DNA of 64,000 bases from Aquibacillus koreensis (lineage in GTDB: Bacteria > Bacillota > Bacilli > Bacillales > Amphibacillaceae): the NCBI RefSeq assembly GCF_025154055.1, contig NZ_JAOALK010000031.1, forward strand, positions 1 to 64,000, given 5' to 3'. The notes under the pieces were generated by a model, which saw only the letters and a program-made list of their open reading frames with translations, was not told the origin of the DNA and ran no database searches. This document shows, piece after piece, positions 8,393 through 17,432 of this stretch (position 1 is the first letter of the stretch; every line of letters begins with the position of its first letter). A program made the translations under genes and the position numbers.

Positions 8393-9778
8393 ATGGACTT
8401 TCGTATTGAAAAAGATACGCTAGGGGAAATAAAGGTACAAGCAGATAAATATTGGGGTGCTCAAACGCAAAGAAGTAAACAAAACTTTCCGATTGGTGAA
8501 GAATTAATGCCTAAAGAAATTATTGATGGCTTTGCTATATTGAAAAAGAGTGCAGCTATTGTAAATAGTGAATTAGGATTAATGGAAGAAGAAAAAGCAA
8601 GAGCGATTACATATGCAGCAGATCAGATTATTGCTGGTGAACTAGTAGATCATTTTCCATTGGTTGTTTGGCAGACCGGAAGTGGAACACAGTCAAATAT
8701 GAATGTGAATGAGGTCATTGCGTTTGTTGGTAATGCGTGGCTAAAAGAACAAAATAGTTCACTTACACTACATCCAAATGATGATGTTAACAAGTCACAA
8801 AGTTCAAATGACACGTATCCAACAGCCATGCATATTGCAGCCGTTATTAAATTAGAGGATACGGTTTTACCTGCACTGGGAACGCTAAAAAATACATTAA
8901 AAGAAAAAATGGAAGCGTTTAAAGATATAGTTAAAATAGGAAGAACACACCTACAAGACGCTACGCCACTTACATTAGGTCAAGAAATCAGTGGGTGGCA
9001 TCGTATGCTTGAAAAGACGGAGCAAATGATTAATCAAAGTCTTTCCTATGTAAGAGAGCTTGCTCTTGGTGGTACGGCAGTAGGAACAGGTTTAAATGCA
9101 CATCCAGAGTTCTCTGAAAGAGTTGCAAAAAAAATATCTGAAACAACAAATAAAGCGTTTGTTACGGCACCAAATAAATTTCATGCTTTAACAAGTCATG
9201 ATGAGTTGGTCTATGCACATGGTGCACTAAAAGCACTTGCGGCAGATCTAATGAAGATTGCTAATGATGTGCGTTGGTTAGCGAGTGGACCTCGTTGTGG
9301 AATTGGAGAGATTAATATTCCTGCAAATGAACCTGGTAGCTCAATCATGCCTGGAAAAGTAAATCCTACTCAAAGTGAAGCAGTAACAATGGTTGTAGCA
9401 CAAGTTATGGGTAATGATGCAACGATTGGTTTTGCGGCTAGCCAAGGAAACTTTGAATTAAATGTCTTTAAACCTGTCATTGCATATAACTTTATTCAAT
9501 CCGCTCAATTATTAGCTGACAGCATGCTTTCCTTTGATGAGCGATGTGTACAAGGCTTAGAACCAAACTACGAGAACATCGAAAAGAATTTAAATGATTC
9601 TTTAATGTTGGTTACTGCACTTAATCCACACATTGGTTATGAGAATGCAGCAAAGATAGCTAAAAAAGCTTTTGAAGAGAATTCTACTTTAAAAGAAGCA
9701 GCTATTGCAACAGGGCTACTTACGGGTGAACAATTTGATTCCTATATAAATCCAAAAGAAATGACATATCCAAAGTAA
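8393..9778 (+). CDS. fumC: Fumarate hydratase, class II
   Basis: This enzyme converts fumarate to L-malate in the TCA cycle in the cytosol. The protein is 461 residues long, as usual for iron-independent class II fumarases (FumC/CitG). The fumarase/aspartase signature [11 protein letters not shown] is at residues 315-325 and includes the catalytic serine. H186 lies in [10 protein letters not shown], and the substrate site SSNDTYPTA is at residues 137-145. Aspartase is less likely because the substrate segments match fumarase. The ATG follows gggagga. Monocistronic, with a strong terminator. Confidence 0.96.
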   Translation: MDFRIEKDTLGEIKVQADKYWGAQTQRSKQNFPIGEELMPKEIIDGFAILKKSAAIVNSELGLMEEEKARAITYAADQIIAGELVDHFPLVVWQTGSGTQSNMNVNEVIAFVGNAWLKEQNSSLTLHPNDDVNKSQSSNDTYPTAMHIAAVIKLEDTVLPALGTLKNTLKEKMEAFKDIVKIGRTHLQDATPLTLGQEISGWHRMLEKTEQMINQSLSYVRELALGGTAVGTGLNAHPEFSERVAKKISETTNKAFVTAPNKFHALTSHDELVYAHGALKALAADLMKIANDVRWLASGPRCGIGEINIPANEPGSSIMPGKVNPTQSEAVTMVVAQVMGNDATIGFAASQGNFELNVFKPVIAYNFIQSAQLLADSMLSFDERCVQGLEPNYENIEKNLNDSLMLVTALNPHIGYENAAKIAKKAFEENSTLKEAAIATGLLTGEQFDSYINPKEMTYPK

Positions 9779-9796
9779 TTTTTATAAAAGATATAT

Positions 9797-9834
9797 AGCT
9801 CGACAACCGTCATAAAAGGTTGTCGAGCTTTTTC
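9797..9834 (+). terminator. Terminator after fumC
   Basis: A perfect 12-bp stem (agctcgacaacc with ggttgtcgagct) is followed by T5. Confidence 0.92.
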
Positions 9835-9911
9835 TATATTTTCCCACGAAAAAAATACTCATAAAATAAGAATTACCTGCTCACAATACTGAGTACAGGA
9901 GGTGATAAGAC

Positions 9912-10115
9912 ATGCCAAGCAACAACAATTCAAATCAATTGCTAGTACCTGGTGTAGAACAAGCACTAGACCAAATGAAGTATGAGATTGCACAAGAATT
10001 TGGCGTGAATCTTGGAGCTGACACAACTTCTCGTGCTAACGGTTCTGTTGGTGGCGAGATCACTAAACGACTAGTTCAAACTGCTGAACAACAATTTGGT
10101 GGTCAAACGAGATAA
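9912..10115 (+). CDS. Alpha/beta-type small acid-soluble spore protein, copy 1
   Basis: This 67-residue SASP saturates and protects spore DNA against UV and heat. The core [20 protein letters not shown] holds the GPR protease site (YEIA) used to degrade SASPs at germination. The second conserved block is [16 protein letters not shown]. It is the first of three tandem paralogues that differ mainly at the two ends. The ribosome-binding site caggaggtga is strong. Upstream, ctcataa-N17-cacaata loosely resembles a sigma-G promoter, which would fit forespore expression. Confidence 0.96.
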   Translation: MPSNNNSNQLLVPGVEQALDQMKYEIAQEFGVNLGADTTSRANGSVGGEITKRLVQTAEQQFGGQTR

Positions 10116-10226
10116 TAGAGCAAGTGTCTTAGTAATTTCACCACTTAGTAAGAAATTACCAGTAAAAAAGACTCATAAGTTCTTGAAAATCTGGTTAACT
10201 TAACAAATACAGGAGGTGAAGAAGTC

Positions 10227-10430
10227 ATGGCACAAAGCAACAATTCAAATCAACTAGTAGTACCTGGCGTACAACAAGCATTAGACCAAATGAAGTATGA
10301 GATTGCACAAGAGTTTGGTGTTAACTTAGGTGCAGATACAACTTCTCGTGCTAACGGTTCTGTAGGTGGCGAAATCACGAAGCGTCTAGTACAAACTGCT
10401 GAACAACAATTTGGCGGTCAAATTAAGTAA
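10227..10430 (+). CDS. Alpha/beta-type small acid-soluble spore protein, copy 2
   Basis: Second of three tandem SASP genes, 67 residues. It differs from copy 1 at the N-terminus ([15 protein letters not shown]) and the last residues (GGQIK). Both DNA-binding helices and the germination protease site are intact. Its own ribosome-binding site, caggaggtga, and a 110-bp upstream gap suggest separate initiation. A small inverted repeat (gtaatttc with gaaattac, about 10134-10161) without a T-run lies in that gap. Binds and stiffens spore DNA in the forespore, by family knowledge. Confidence 0.96.
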   Translation: MAQSNNSNQLVVPGVQQALDQMKYEIAQEFGVNLGADTTSRANGSVGGEITKRLVQTAEQQFGGQIK

Positions 10431-10497
10431 TAAGTAAGATGTGAATCAGATATTACCAAATAAATTATTATAAAATCTATAGGAGGCGAATTTAATC

Positions 10498-10701
10498 ATG
10501 GCACAAAACAACAGTTCAAACCAACTAGTAGTACCTGGCGTACAACAAGCATTGGATCAAATGAAGTATGAGATTGCACAAGAATTTGGTGTTAACTTAG
10601 GTGCAGATACAACTTCTCGTGCTAACGGTTCTGTAGGTGGCGAAATTACAAAGCGTCTAGTACAAACTGCTGAACAACAATTCGGCGGTCAACAACAGTA
10701 A
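10498..10701 (+). CDS. Alpha/beta-type small acid-soluble spore protein, copy 3
   Basis: Third tandem SASP gene, 67 residues, almost identical to copy 2 apart from a few residues at the ends (MAQNNSSN at the start, GGQQQ at the end). It has all conserved alpha/beta SASP blocks, including [18 protein letters not shown]. The ribosome-binding site is taggaggcga. Upstream, tgaatc and a downstream AT-rich box could be sigma-G elements, but the match is weak. A strong terminator closes the SASP array. Confidence 0.96.
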   Translation: MAQNNSSNQLVVPGVQQALDQMKYEIAQEFGVNLGADTTSRANGSVGGEITKRLVQTAEQQFGGQQQ

Positions 10702-10728
10702 TAACCAAAACTAAATATCTGAATGGCC

Positions 10729-10759
10729 AGGAGGCACCTGTGAAGGTGTCTCCTTTTTG
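10729..10759 (+). terminator. Terminator closing the SASP array
   Basis: The arms aggaggcacct and aggtgtctcct form an 11-bp stem around a 4-base loop, followed by T5. Confidence 0.88.
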
Positions 10760-10950
10760 TAGATTTTCTAAGCATCCTTCTTCATGTGACAAACTTTGTG
10801 TTCATTATAAGTATATAATCAACCAAAACTTCCCTTTTATTCGTATATATGAAAAAATTTACAGACGAAAGCCAATTTTTGTTATGGGTAGGTATGAAAA
10901 GAAAGAGAAACCTAATAATAAGTATTAGGCTTGGAAGAGAGGTTATACAA

Positions 10951-11202
10951 ATGTACGTATGCCCAGTATGTAATGGACTAACTGCAGTGACACAAACATG
11001 TCCAAAGTGCCAACATTCGATGGATCATCAGGGGAGGTTGGTTGACTTTATGGGGGATTATATCGCTTACTTAGAATATGAGGGCACAAAGCTAATAGAT
11101 GGTGATGAGGAGTCCACAAATCAACATACTTGTGTGCATTTATATGCTTGCCCGTCTTGCGGTGAAGAATTGGATATATCCATAAAAGAAGTTAGAGAGT
11201 AA
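10951..11202 (+). CDS. Small zinc-ribbon protein of unknown function
   Basis: This 83-residue protein has three CxxC knuckles: C4/C7 (CPVC), C17/C20 (CPKC) and C67/C70 (CPSC), plus C61. It therefore probably binds one or two zinc ions. The ATG at 10951 follows gaagagagg and is preferred to an upstream in-frame ATG at 10849 that lacks a ribosome-binding site. A small hairpin, cctaata-ataag-tattagg, lies just upstream. The protein is cytosolic by composition. I do not recognise its specific role. It shares a two-way terminator with msmX. Confidence 0.75.
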   Translation: MYVCPVCNGLTAVTQTCPKCQHSMDHQGRLVDFMGDYIAYLEYEGTKLIDGDEESTNQHTCVHLYACPSCGEELDISIKEVRE

Positions 11203-11214
11203 CAAGCATGTAAA

Positions 11215-11250
11215 AAGGCTACAAGTAAATACTTGTAGCCTTCCTTTTTT
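11215..11250. terminator. Bidirectional terminator between zinc-ribbon gene and msmX
   Basis: The arms aaggctacaagta and tacttgtagcctt form a perfect 13-bp stem with A-rich and T-rich flanks, so it can end transcripts from both sides. Confidence 0.85.
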
Positions 11251-11251
11251 A

Positions 11252-12352
11252 TTATCTAATTGCTTGTTCTGAATCTTTATCGAAGAAATGAGCTTTATGC
11301 ATATCAAATGCTAACTCAATTGATTCTCCGCCTTTAATGTCTGTTCTAGAATCAACACGCGCAATGAAATCTTGATCGTTGAACTTAGAATATAGGTATG
11401 ACTCAGAGCCCATTAATTCTGCTACGTCAATTTCAGCGTTGATTTTTGATCCCGGGTTTGCATCGATAAATACTGGCTCATCGTGCATATCCTCTGGACG
11501 TACACCTAGAACAACTTCTTTTCCAACATAACCTTGGTCACGTAACACTTTCATTTTACCTTCTGGAATATCAATAGAAGTTTCCCCACACTGAATTTTA
11601 CCATCTGTTAATTCACCAGTGAAGAAGTTCATCGATGGTGCACCGATAAATCCAGCAACGAAAATGTTGTTTGGCTTATCATATACTTCTTTAGGAGCAC
11701 CTACTTGTTGGATTACACCGTCTTTCATAACAACTAGACGAGTTGCCATTGTCATCGCTTCTGTTTGGTCGTGTGTAACGTAAATTGTAGTTGTTTGCAG
11801 GCGTTGGTGTAACTTTTGAATTTCCGCACGCATTTGACCACGTAGCTTTGCATCCAAGTTAGATAAAGGTTCATCCATTAAGAATACTTTTGCATCACGT
11901 ACAATTGCACGTCCTAAAGCAACACGCTGACGTTGACCACCAGAAAGTGCTTTTGGTTTACGATCTAAGTAAGCTTCAAGACCTAGAATCCTTGCAGCGT
12001 TATCTACACGCTTTTTGATTTCGTCTTTTTTGAATTTACGTAACTTTAACCCGAATGCCATGTTGTCATAAACGTTCATGTGTGGGTATAGTGCGTAGTT
12101 CTGGAATACCATTGCGATGTCACGATCTTTAGGAGCAACATCGTTCATTAAAGTATCGTCAATATAGAATTCACCATCTGTAATTTCTTCAAGACCAGCG
12201 ATCATACGAAGCGTTGTTGATTTACCACAACCAGATGGACCTACGAATACGATAAACTCTTTATCTTTGATTTCAAGATTAAAGTTATCTACCGCTTTAT
12301 CTGTACTATTGTCATAAATCTTATCAATATTTTTTAGTGTTATTTCTGCCAT
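11252..12352 (-). CDS. msmX: MsmX-type multi-sugar ABC transporter ATPase
   Basis: This 366-residue protein is the shared ATPase that energises several carbohydrate ABC importers. It has Walker A GPSGCGKSTT, signature LSGGQRQRVALGRA, Walker B VFLMDEPLSNLD and a C-terminal MalK-type OB-fold regulatory region (residues about 240-366). It stands alone without sugar permease genes, as msmX does in B. subtilis. A partial cre-like sequence at 12373-12386 lies 20 bases before the start, so carbon catabolite control is plausible. Ribosome-binding site gggaggta. A PucR-like regulator gene follows the same orientation upstream. Confidence 0.93.
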   Translation of the reverse strand: MAEITLKNIDKIYDNSTDKAVDNFNLEIKDKEFIVFVGPSGCGKSTTLRMIAGLEEITDGEFYIDDTLMNDVAPKDRDIAMVFQNYALYPHMNVYDNMAFGLKLRKFKKDEIKKRVDNAARILGLEAYLDRKPKALSGGQRQRVALGRAIVRDAKVFLMDEPLSNLDAKLRGQMRAEIQKLHQRLQTTTIYVTHDQTEAMTMATRLVVMKDGVIQQVGAPKEVYDKPNNIFVAGFIGAPSMNFFTGELTDGKIQCGETSIDIPEGKMKVLRDQGYVGKEVVLGVRPEDMHDEPVFIDANPGSKINAEIDVAELMGSESYLYSKFNDQDFIARVDSRTDIKGGESIELAFDMHKAHFFDKDSEQAIR

Positions 12353-12372
12353 TTTAAATTACCTCCCGTTTT

Positions 12373-12386
12373 TGAAAACGTTTTAT
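12373..12386. promoter_or_regulatory. Partial cre-like site upstream of msmX
   Basis: The sequence tgaaaacgttttat fits the CcpA cre consensus TGNAANCGNWNNCA except for the last two bases. It lies between the gene and its likely promoter. Suggestive only. Confidence 0.4.
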
Positions 12387-12540
12387 TTAACCTGTGTTTA
12401 GTTTACCCAATTATGATGGACAGGTAAATGGCAAGAGTGCACAAAATTAACAGTCTAGTTTGTGCACGCTTACATAATGTTGATTTTAGTTTTAAGTTCC
12501 ATTTAGAAAGAAACAAGAAATATGGCTGAAATAGTCAGGT

Positions 12541-13440
12541 TTAGTACTTATTCTTAAGCAACAGTGTGAGATACACAGAAAGAGCACCTTCGAATTGCTT
12601 CACATCAATCCCTGTTTTTTCAATGAATTTATCAACTCGGTATTGAAGGCTATTGCGATGCATAAATAATTTTTTGGCAGCTAATGTAGCATTAGAATTA
12701 CATTCTAAAAATATTTGAATCGTTTGTAGAAGTTCTTCTTCCTGAAGCGTTTCCTGAAAAACGGATTCAATTAAATTAGAAACTGCTTGTTCATCTAAGG
12801 GTTCTAAAATTAAGTATGGGACTGCTTGCACATAATGAATTACCGCTCTTTTGTCATATCGAATTACTTTGTGATAGCATTGCTTAACCCAGTTATAGTA
12901 CTTTTGAGCCAATGCTATATTATTGATATATGGTCCGATATAGATATGAACCTTCATGTAAAAGTCACTCATTAAAACATCAATAATATCATGGTAAGAA
13001 ACCAATTCGTCCCCAGAGTATTTATATTCTTCTATTATGACACCTTCATGTGAATTTTCCCAAATAATCGGTACACGACTAGGAAATAACCCATGTATAG
13101 CTTCAGTGAATGAAGTTGGATCCATCATATCATCCGATAAGGAAAAATAGACAAACCGATAATGTAAGCTTTGATCGTTACTGAGATCAATAGATGAATC
13201 ATTATGAAACAATACTTTTATCCATTGTTCTTCTCGGCTTGTGACTGGCGGTTGATGAAAATTATAAGGAGTTAAAAAACTTTCGAGTAGTATCTTATCC
13301 TTTTCATTGGTCTCTTCTTCAAGAATGCCGATAACTTTATTATCGTTTGTACTAAACCATAAATATTGCTGTGGATCGACACTTTTGTCAGGGTTTTCCT
13401 CTACAAGTGAGGGGAAAACTTGTCTTAGTTTTTCAATCAT
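12541..13440 (-). CDS. PucR-type helix-turn-helix regulator
   Basis: This 299-residue cytosolic protein ends in a PucR C-terminal HTH (residues about 240-297): LLQTIQIFLECNSNATLAAK, then LFMHRNSLQYRVDKF. The N-terminal two thirds have no domain I can name. In B. subtilis a gene of this type (yxkF) neighbours msmX, so the pair is conserved and a role in sugar uptake control is a reasonable inference. The ATG follows aaagagg. It has no terminator towards msmX, although a gap of about 190 bp with a promoter-like stretch separates them. Confidence 0.78.
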   Translation of the reverse strand: MIEKLRQVFPSLVEENPDKSVDPQQYLWFSTNDNKVIGILEEETNEKDKILLESFLTPYNFHQPPVTSREEQWIKVLFHNDSSIDLSNDQSLHYRFVYFSLSDDMMDPTSFTEAIHGLFPSRVPIIWENSHEGVIIEEYKYSGDELVSYHDIIDVLMSDFYMKVHIYIGPYINNIALAQKYYNWVKQCYHKVIRYDKRAVIHYVQAVPYLILEPLDEQAVSNLIESVFQETLQEEELLQTIQIFLECNSNATLAAKKLFMHRNSLQYRVDKFIEKTGIDVKQFEGALSVYLTLLLKNKY

Positions 13441-13521
13441 GACGTTTCCTCTTTCTTTACATTTTCTCTATTATAACAAAGCCTAAATGAATTAGAGGAT
13501 ATTTGCAATTGCAACCTAAAT

Positions 13522-13564
13522 AAAAAAGACTAACGCACAAATGAAAAAATATGCGTTAGTCTTT
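13522..13564 (-). terminator. Terminator after small acidic protein gene
   Basis: The arms aaaagactaacgca and tgcgttagtcttt form a stem of about 13 bp; the minus strand then reads a T-run. Confidence 0.85.
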
Positions 13565-13588
13565 ATATGTTGGAAAAGAGTAAAGAAT

Positions 13589-13774
13589 TTAACTTTCCTC
13601 AGGGAATGGTTCATCCTCTTCAGGTAATTCTCTCGCTTGTTCAATTTGCATGCGGCCATGAATAGAGTAAGTTGTACCCCCAGCCATACCTTCACTAATC
13701 ATACGATCTACATCTAATTCATGCTCTTTTCGATCTTCATAAGGGTCTTGATCATACTTTTTCTTTTTATCCAT
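13589..13774 (-). CDS. Small acidic conserved hypothetical protein
   Basis: This 61-residue hydrophilic protein has a basic start (MDKKKKYDQDPYEDRKEHEL), a central DVDRMISEGMAGGTTYSIHG and a Glu/Pro-rich tail. It has no membrane segment or Cys. The ribosome-binding site gggagg lies 8 bases before the ATG. It lies directly downstream of the YheC/D-type spore coat gene in the same orientation, so it may belong to that sporulation transcript. I do not recognise a functional family. Codon use is ordinary for the window and translation signals are good, so it is very likely real. Confidence 0.7.
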   Translation of the reverse strand: MDKKKKYDQDPYEDRKEHELDVDRMISEGMAGGTTYSIHGRMQIEQARELPEEDEPFPEES

Positions 13775-13826
13775 AGCGAAGCCTCCCTTCTTCTTTAGTT
13801 TTTACAGAAAGAAGGTAAGTCATGCG

Positions 13827-15206
13827 TTACAGTGCCTTATTTAACCTCATGTTATGAAGGTAAAATGCATATTTGTAGAGGTGAGAAAAGACCTCACTTG
13901 CTTTTATTTCTAGCCTTGGGTGATCAAAAATACTGAATCCGGGCTTCGCATTTGCTTCGAACAACCATACTTTTCCTTCCTGATCCATTCCTAAATCAAA
14001 GCCTATTTCACCGATGGGATGGAAAATACTTTTCTCAATGGCATTTGCTAGGTGTACTGCGGTTTTGGCAAGCTTTGAAGTCATTCGATCTGCTTGACTT
14101 TTAGGAAACAATTCTTCGACGACATGAATGCTTCCACCACGTTGTACATGTGTAGTTAGACTTCCTTTACCGGCAAATTTAGCCCCAATTAAAGTTACTT
14201 CCCAACTATTTTTATGATTTTTATTCGTATGCACACGAAAGTCAATAGCGCTTTTGCCCTTCTTGAGTAACGGAATCTCTTCTTGCACAACATAGCCTTT
14301 TAGACCATTAGGAAATAGTTGTGTAAACAGACTTTCCTCATCTGTATAACGATTAATTTTTGGTTTATCATTTTGATAAAAATGACATTCTATTTCTCCG
14401 GTACTTAATTTCTGACATTTTACAATTCCGTCACCGCGACTACCGTGAATTGGTTTTATATAGATTGGGTGATGTGTTAATAGTTGCATTACTTTTTGTT
14501 TGGATGGGTGTAATATTGTATCTGGTAAAAGGTAAGAACAACTAGGGTTTTTCATTAAATTATCATATATTTCCCATTTGTTAAAAAAAGAATCGTTAAA
14601 GATTGTGGCTTCAAGACGAATAATCTCCATTACTTGCATTACTTCAGGGTGGTGCTCAATTTTTCTGTTCGGAATTCGATTGTAGACAACAGTTGGAAAA
14701 TCAAATATGTCTCGCTTCCATTCATTATGTTGAAAGTAGAAACCGTTTATTTTCCTTTTGTTTTGTAAAACATGTTGGTAGCCAAAGAAAATCGTTTGAA
14801 AACCCAATTTCTCTCCAGCCTTACTCATCTGTTCAAATAGTTTTGTACGGTTCCCGAGCGGGAATTGATCTTTTTGAAACCCAGCAAGAAAAACACCGAA
14901 TGTAAGTGGAATAACGCAAGTATTCCCATGAACATAGAGGCTTAGCTGTTTGTTTGATGATAAATTTATTGTTGATTTTAACGGAGAAGATATGTAAATT
15001 GTATGGTTATTTTTCTGATGAGCTAAGCATTCAACGGTCGTCTTATATGGTCCATAATCAATGGTGTTAATCGAATGGAAATGTTTATAATACTGTTGTG
15101 GGACAATCATTCGTTTCTTTTTTCCAGGATAAAAGGTAACATCAAAAGTAAATGTATTGATTACTTGTCCCTCCTTCTTGTAATTTATAGAATATATATG
15201 ATACAT
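13827..15206 (-). CDS. yheD: YheC/YheD family spore coat-associated ATP-grasp protein
   Basis: This 459-residue protein belongs to the YheC/YheD endospore coat-associated family. Its C-terminal half is an ATP-grasp fold: IYIKPIHGSRGDGIVK near residue 250 is the nucleotide-binding loop, and IGEIGFDLGMDQEGKVWLFE near residue 405 gives metal ligands. Substrate unknown; the family is tied to the spore coat in B. subtilis. The start is uncertain. The ATG at 15206 has no Shine-Dalgarno sequence. A strong AAGGAGGG at 15176-15169 lies inside the frame and is followed, 8 bases on, by ATC at 15161, which would give 444 residues. See findings. Confidence 0.88.
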   Translation of the reverse strand: MYHIYSINYKKEGQVINTFTFDVTFYPGKKKRMIVPQQYYKHFHSINTIDYGPYKTTVECLAHQKNNHTIYISSPLKSTINLSSNKQLSLYVHGNTCVIPLTFGVFLAGFQKDQFPLGNRTKLFEQMSKAGEKLGFQTIFFGYQHVLQNKRKINGFYFQHNEWKRDIFDFPTVVYNRIPNRKIEHHPEVMQVMEIIRLEATIFNDSFFNKWEIYDNLMKNPSCSYLLPDTILHPSKQKVMQLLTHHPIYIKPIHGSRGDGIVKCQKLSTGEIECHFYQNDKPKINRYTDEESLFTQLFPNGLKGYVVQEEIPLLKKGKSAIDFRVHTNKNHKNSWEVTLIGAKFAGKGSLTTHVQRGGSIHVVEELFPKSQADRMTSKLAKTAVHLANAIEKSIFHPIGEIGFDLGMDQEGKVWLFEANAKPGFSIFDHPRLEIKASEVFSHLYKYAFYLHNMRLNKAL

Positions 15207-15296
15207 AATGTAAACTCATGACTAGTCCTTATTGATCGGTAAAATTTATTAGATGTTTGTAACTACTGAACAGAAGAAAGAGAGAGGCGATTGAAA

Positions 15297-16433
15297 ATGT
15301 CAGCAATTTTTATTATTAGCATGATGATCGTAATTGGAGCAATTATTGGGGGGGTAACAAACTCCTTGGCGATAAAGATGTTATTTCGGCCATATGAACC
15401 AAAATATATAGGGAAATGGAAGGTTCCTTTCACTCCAGGCTTGATTCCGAAAAGAAGAGATGAGCTTGCGAAACAACTAGGCAAAACAGTAGTAGAGCAC
15501 TTATTGACTGCGGAAGGAATGAAGAAAAGGTTAAATCAAGAAGCTTTTAGACAACAATTAATAACATGGTCAAAAAGTGAAGTAGAACAGATGCTTTCCT
15601 CCGAGGCAAGTGTAAAGGAAATGCTCGAAGGTTTTGGGGTGAATCTAGAGGAAGAAAATTTAAGACAAAAGGTCGCAACTTGGTCTGAAAGTTATTATGA
15701 AAGAATTATGGAACAGAACAGGCATAAATCAATCCGTTCGCTACTAGATGAAGAATGGATTAGTAAGGCAAATAAAGGAGTAGACAAACTGTCCGGGTAT
15801 GCGCAAGAGAAACTGATTGACTTTGTTTCAAGTGATGAGGCTAGAAACAAGATGGTGGAGTTAGTCGAAACATACCTAGCTGGAAAAGGGTTCTTTGGCA
15901 ATATGATCGCATCTTTTATGGGAAATGAAACGCTTGTTGATAATATCCAGCCAATGTTAGTACAATACATCCGAACAGAAGAATCAAGGCAGTTAATCAA
16001 GGATGTTTTAGCAAATGAGTTAGAGCAGTTGTTAGATAAACCAGTTTCAGAAATTGAAAATAAATTAGGAGAAGAAGCTACTAAAAAAACGGTTGGGCGT
16101 ATGATTGCATTAAATCTTCCGTTAGACGTTTGGTTGAACAAACCAATAACTGTATTGTTTGAATCTCTAAAAGTAGTAGTGCTTAACAAAATCACTCCAA
16201 CCATTATTGAAAAAGTATTGAGCATAGTAATGCAACGAATGGATGTCATTATGTCGAGCATTCAATTAGAGGATATTGTGGAAAAAGAGGTAGCTTCTTT
16301 TCCAATTCAACGCGTAGAAGAATTAGTGCTTAATATATCCAAAAAAGAATTTACCTTAATTACTTATTTAGGTGCTCTACTTGGAGGAATTATTGGATTT
16401 ATACAGGGGATTATTGTCTTAACGTTTGGATAA
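15297..16433 (+). CDS. yheB: YheB family membrane protein (DUF445)
   Basis: This protein of about 378 residues has a membrane helix at each end. The N-terminal block IGGVTNSLAIKMLFRPY and FTPGLIPKRRDELAKQLG are the DUF445 hallmarks. The long middle part is helical and charged, and the C-terminal helix is LGALLGGIIGFIQGIIVL. B. subtilis YheB is the matching protein, and gene order (yheB then yheA) agrees. Function unknown, possibly spore-related. The ATG at 15297 is chosen over TTG at 15291 because the ribosome-binding site agagagg ends 9 bases before it. Confidence 0.88.
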   Translation: MSAIFIISMMIVIGAIIGGVTNSLAIKMLFRPYEPKYIGKWKVPFTPGLIPKRRDELAKQLGKTVVEHLLTAEGMKKRLNQEAFRQQLITWSKSEVEQMLSSEASVKEMLEGFGVNLEEENLRQKVATWSESYYERIMEQNRHKSIRSLLDEEWISKANKGVDKLSGYAQEKLIDFVSSDEARNKMVELVETYLAGKGFFGNMIASFMGNETLVDNIQPMLVQYIRTEESRQLIKDVLANELEQLLDKPVSEIENKLGEEATKKTVGRMIALNLPLDVWLNKPITVLFESLKVVVLNKITPTIIEKVLSIVMQRMDVIMSSIQLEDIVEKEVASFPIQRVEELVLNISKKEFTLITYLGALLGGIIGFIQGIIVLTFG

Positions 16434-16498
16434 GTGCTTTACGTTTGTTATAGTTGGTTGGTAGGTCTGAAGTGAACTTAATGAAGGAGGAATATAAA

Positions 16499-16852
16499 AT
16501 GGCAAATATTTATGATAGTGCGTATGATTTAGAAAAGGCAGTAAGAGAGAGTCAGGAATTTCAGGATTTAAAAACAGCATATGAAGCTGTAATGGCGGAT
16601 GAGATAGCGAAAAAAATGTTTGATGATTTCCGTAATACGCAATTAGAGTTGCAACAAAAACAAATGCAAGGTATGGAAATTACAGAGGAAGAAGTAGAAA
16701 AAGCCAAAAAAGTGGTGGAATTAGTTCAACAACATGATCAAATCTCAAAGCTAATGGAACAAGAGCAAAAATTAAATGTGTTAATCAACGATGTTAGCCG
16801 AATTATCACAAAGCCGCTTGAAGAATTATACGGAGCACAAGAACAACAATAA
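16499..16852 (+). CDS. yheA: YheA (YlbF/YmcA family regulator)
   Basis: This 117-residue all-helical protein has the YlbF/YmcA layout: ANIYDSAYDLEKAVRESQEF at the start, then a Gln/Glu-rich coiled coil. Relatives YlbF and YmcA act with YaaT in RNase Y and phosphorelay control; YheA itself has no firm role. The length equals that of B. subtilis YheA. The ATG at 16499 follows gaaggagga, which is stronger than the upstream in-frame start at 16454. It forms an operon with yheB (65-bp gap) and ends in a terminator. Confidence 0.9.
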   Translation: MANIYDSAYDLEKAVRESQEFQDLKTAYEAVMADEIAKKMFDDFRNTQLELQQKQMQGMEITEEEVEKAKKVVELVQQHDQISKLMEQEQKLNVLINDVSRIITKPLEELYGAQEQQ

Positions 16853-16854
16853 GG

Positions 16855-16893
16855 AAAAAACCTTGCTTGACTTTAGGATAGCAAGGTTTTTTA
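16855..16893 (+). terminator. Terminator after yheA
   Basis: The arms aaaaaaccttgct and agcaaggtttttt flank a short loop. Confidence 0.88.
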
Positions 16894-16967
16894 ATGCATT
16901 TTTATCTCTTCTATCCAAGAACAAGGATGTATTTTAGTGTTGATTAATGGTGATGTTTGATAAACGA

Positions 16968-17153
16968 TTATCGGTGAAATAGCAGAAGTTTACCGTCTGG
17001 AGAAACAAACCTATGGGTTTGATTCGAATAGCCAGTTTCTTCTAATCGGTCCTTACAAAGTTCCATTGCTTCCTTTTCGTGATTTGCTTCAAAAGATTCA
17101 TTCAATAAGATACTTCCATCTTTCTCAAAAACAGTTAATGAAAACCCATCCAT
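16968..17153 (-). CDS. yhzD: YhzD-like small protein
   Basis: This 61-residue protein begins MDGFSLTVFEKDGSILLNES and ends in THRFVSPDGKLLLFHR. The C-terminal pattern (HR, then SP.GKLLLFHR) fits the YhzD family of Bacillaceae, whose function is unknown. It is soluble and predicted alpha/beta. The ribosome-binding site (ctggaggtga on the minus strand) is strong. It sits next to yheA, as expected from B. subtilis synteny, and faces it convergently. Confidence 0.72.
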   Translation of the reverse strand: MDGFSLTVFEKDGSILLNESFEANHEKEAMELCKDRLEETGYSNQTHRFVSPDGKLLLFHR

Positions 17154-17345
17154 AGCTAAATCACCTCCAGTTCTTAATCATCATTAGGTTATATGTTTGT
17201 ACTATATATATTTATGTAAGCCTCAATTATGTTGACCTAGCTGACAAATACCTTTATAAATATTTCACAACAATTATGCAACTCTCATTACCCTTATTAG
17301 TTAACTTCAAAACCATGATATTTGGTACCTTTTTTACAAATGCTA

Positions 17346-17374
17346 TTGACATATAACCATGAATCGCATAATAT
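17346..17374 (+). promoter_or_regulatory. Sigma-A promoter of the padR-yhaQP operon
   Basis: A perfect TTGACA (17346-17351), 17-bp spacer and TAATAT (17369-17374) precede the PadR-type gene. The -10 box overlaps the palindrome described next. Confidence 0.75.
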
Positions 17375-17410
17375 ATCGGTGTGCGATATATTGATGTTCG
17401 ATATATCGAT
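17371..17410. promoter_or_regulatory. Probable PadR operator
   Basis: The inverted repeat atatatcg-gtgtg-cgatatat (17371-17391) is followed by a second cgatatatcg (17399-17408). Repeated CGATATAT half-sites over the -10 and start region are what one expects for PadR-family autorepression. Confidence 0.65.
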
Positions 17411-17432
17411 AGGAGATATAAAGGAGTTAGAT

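Noticed and set aside
15695-16261. Reverse-strand 188-codon frame
   Set aside because: Complete antisense shadow of yheB with Ser/Thr-rich composition and no start signals.
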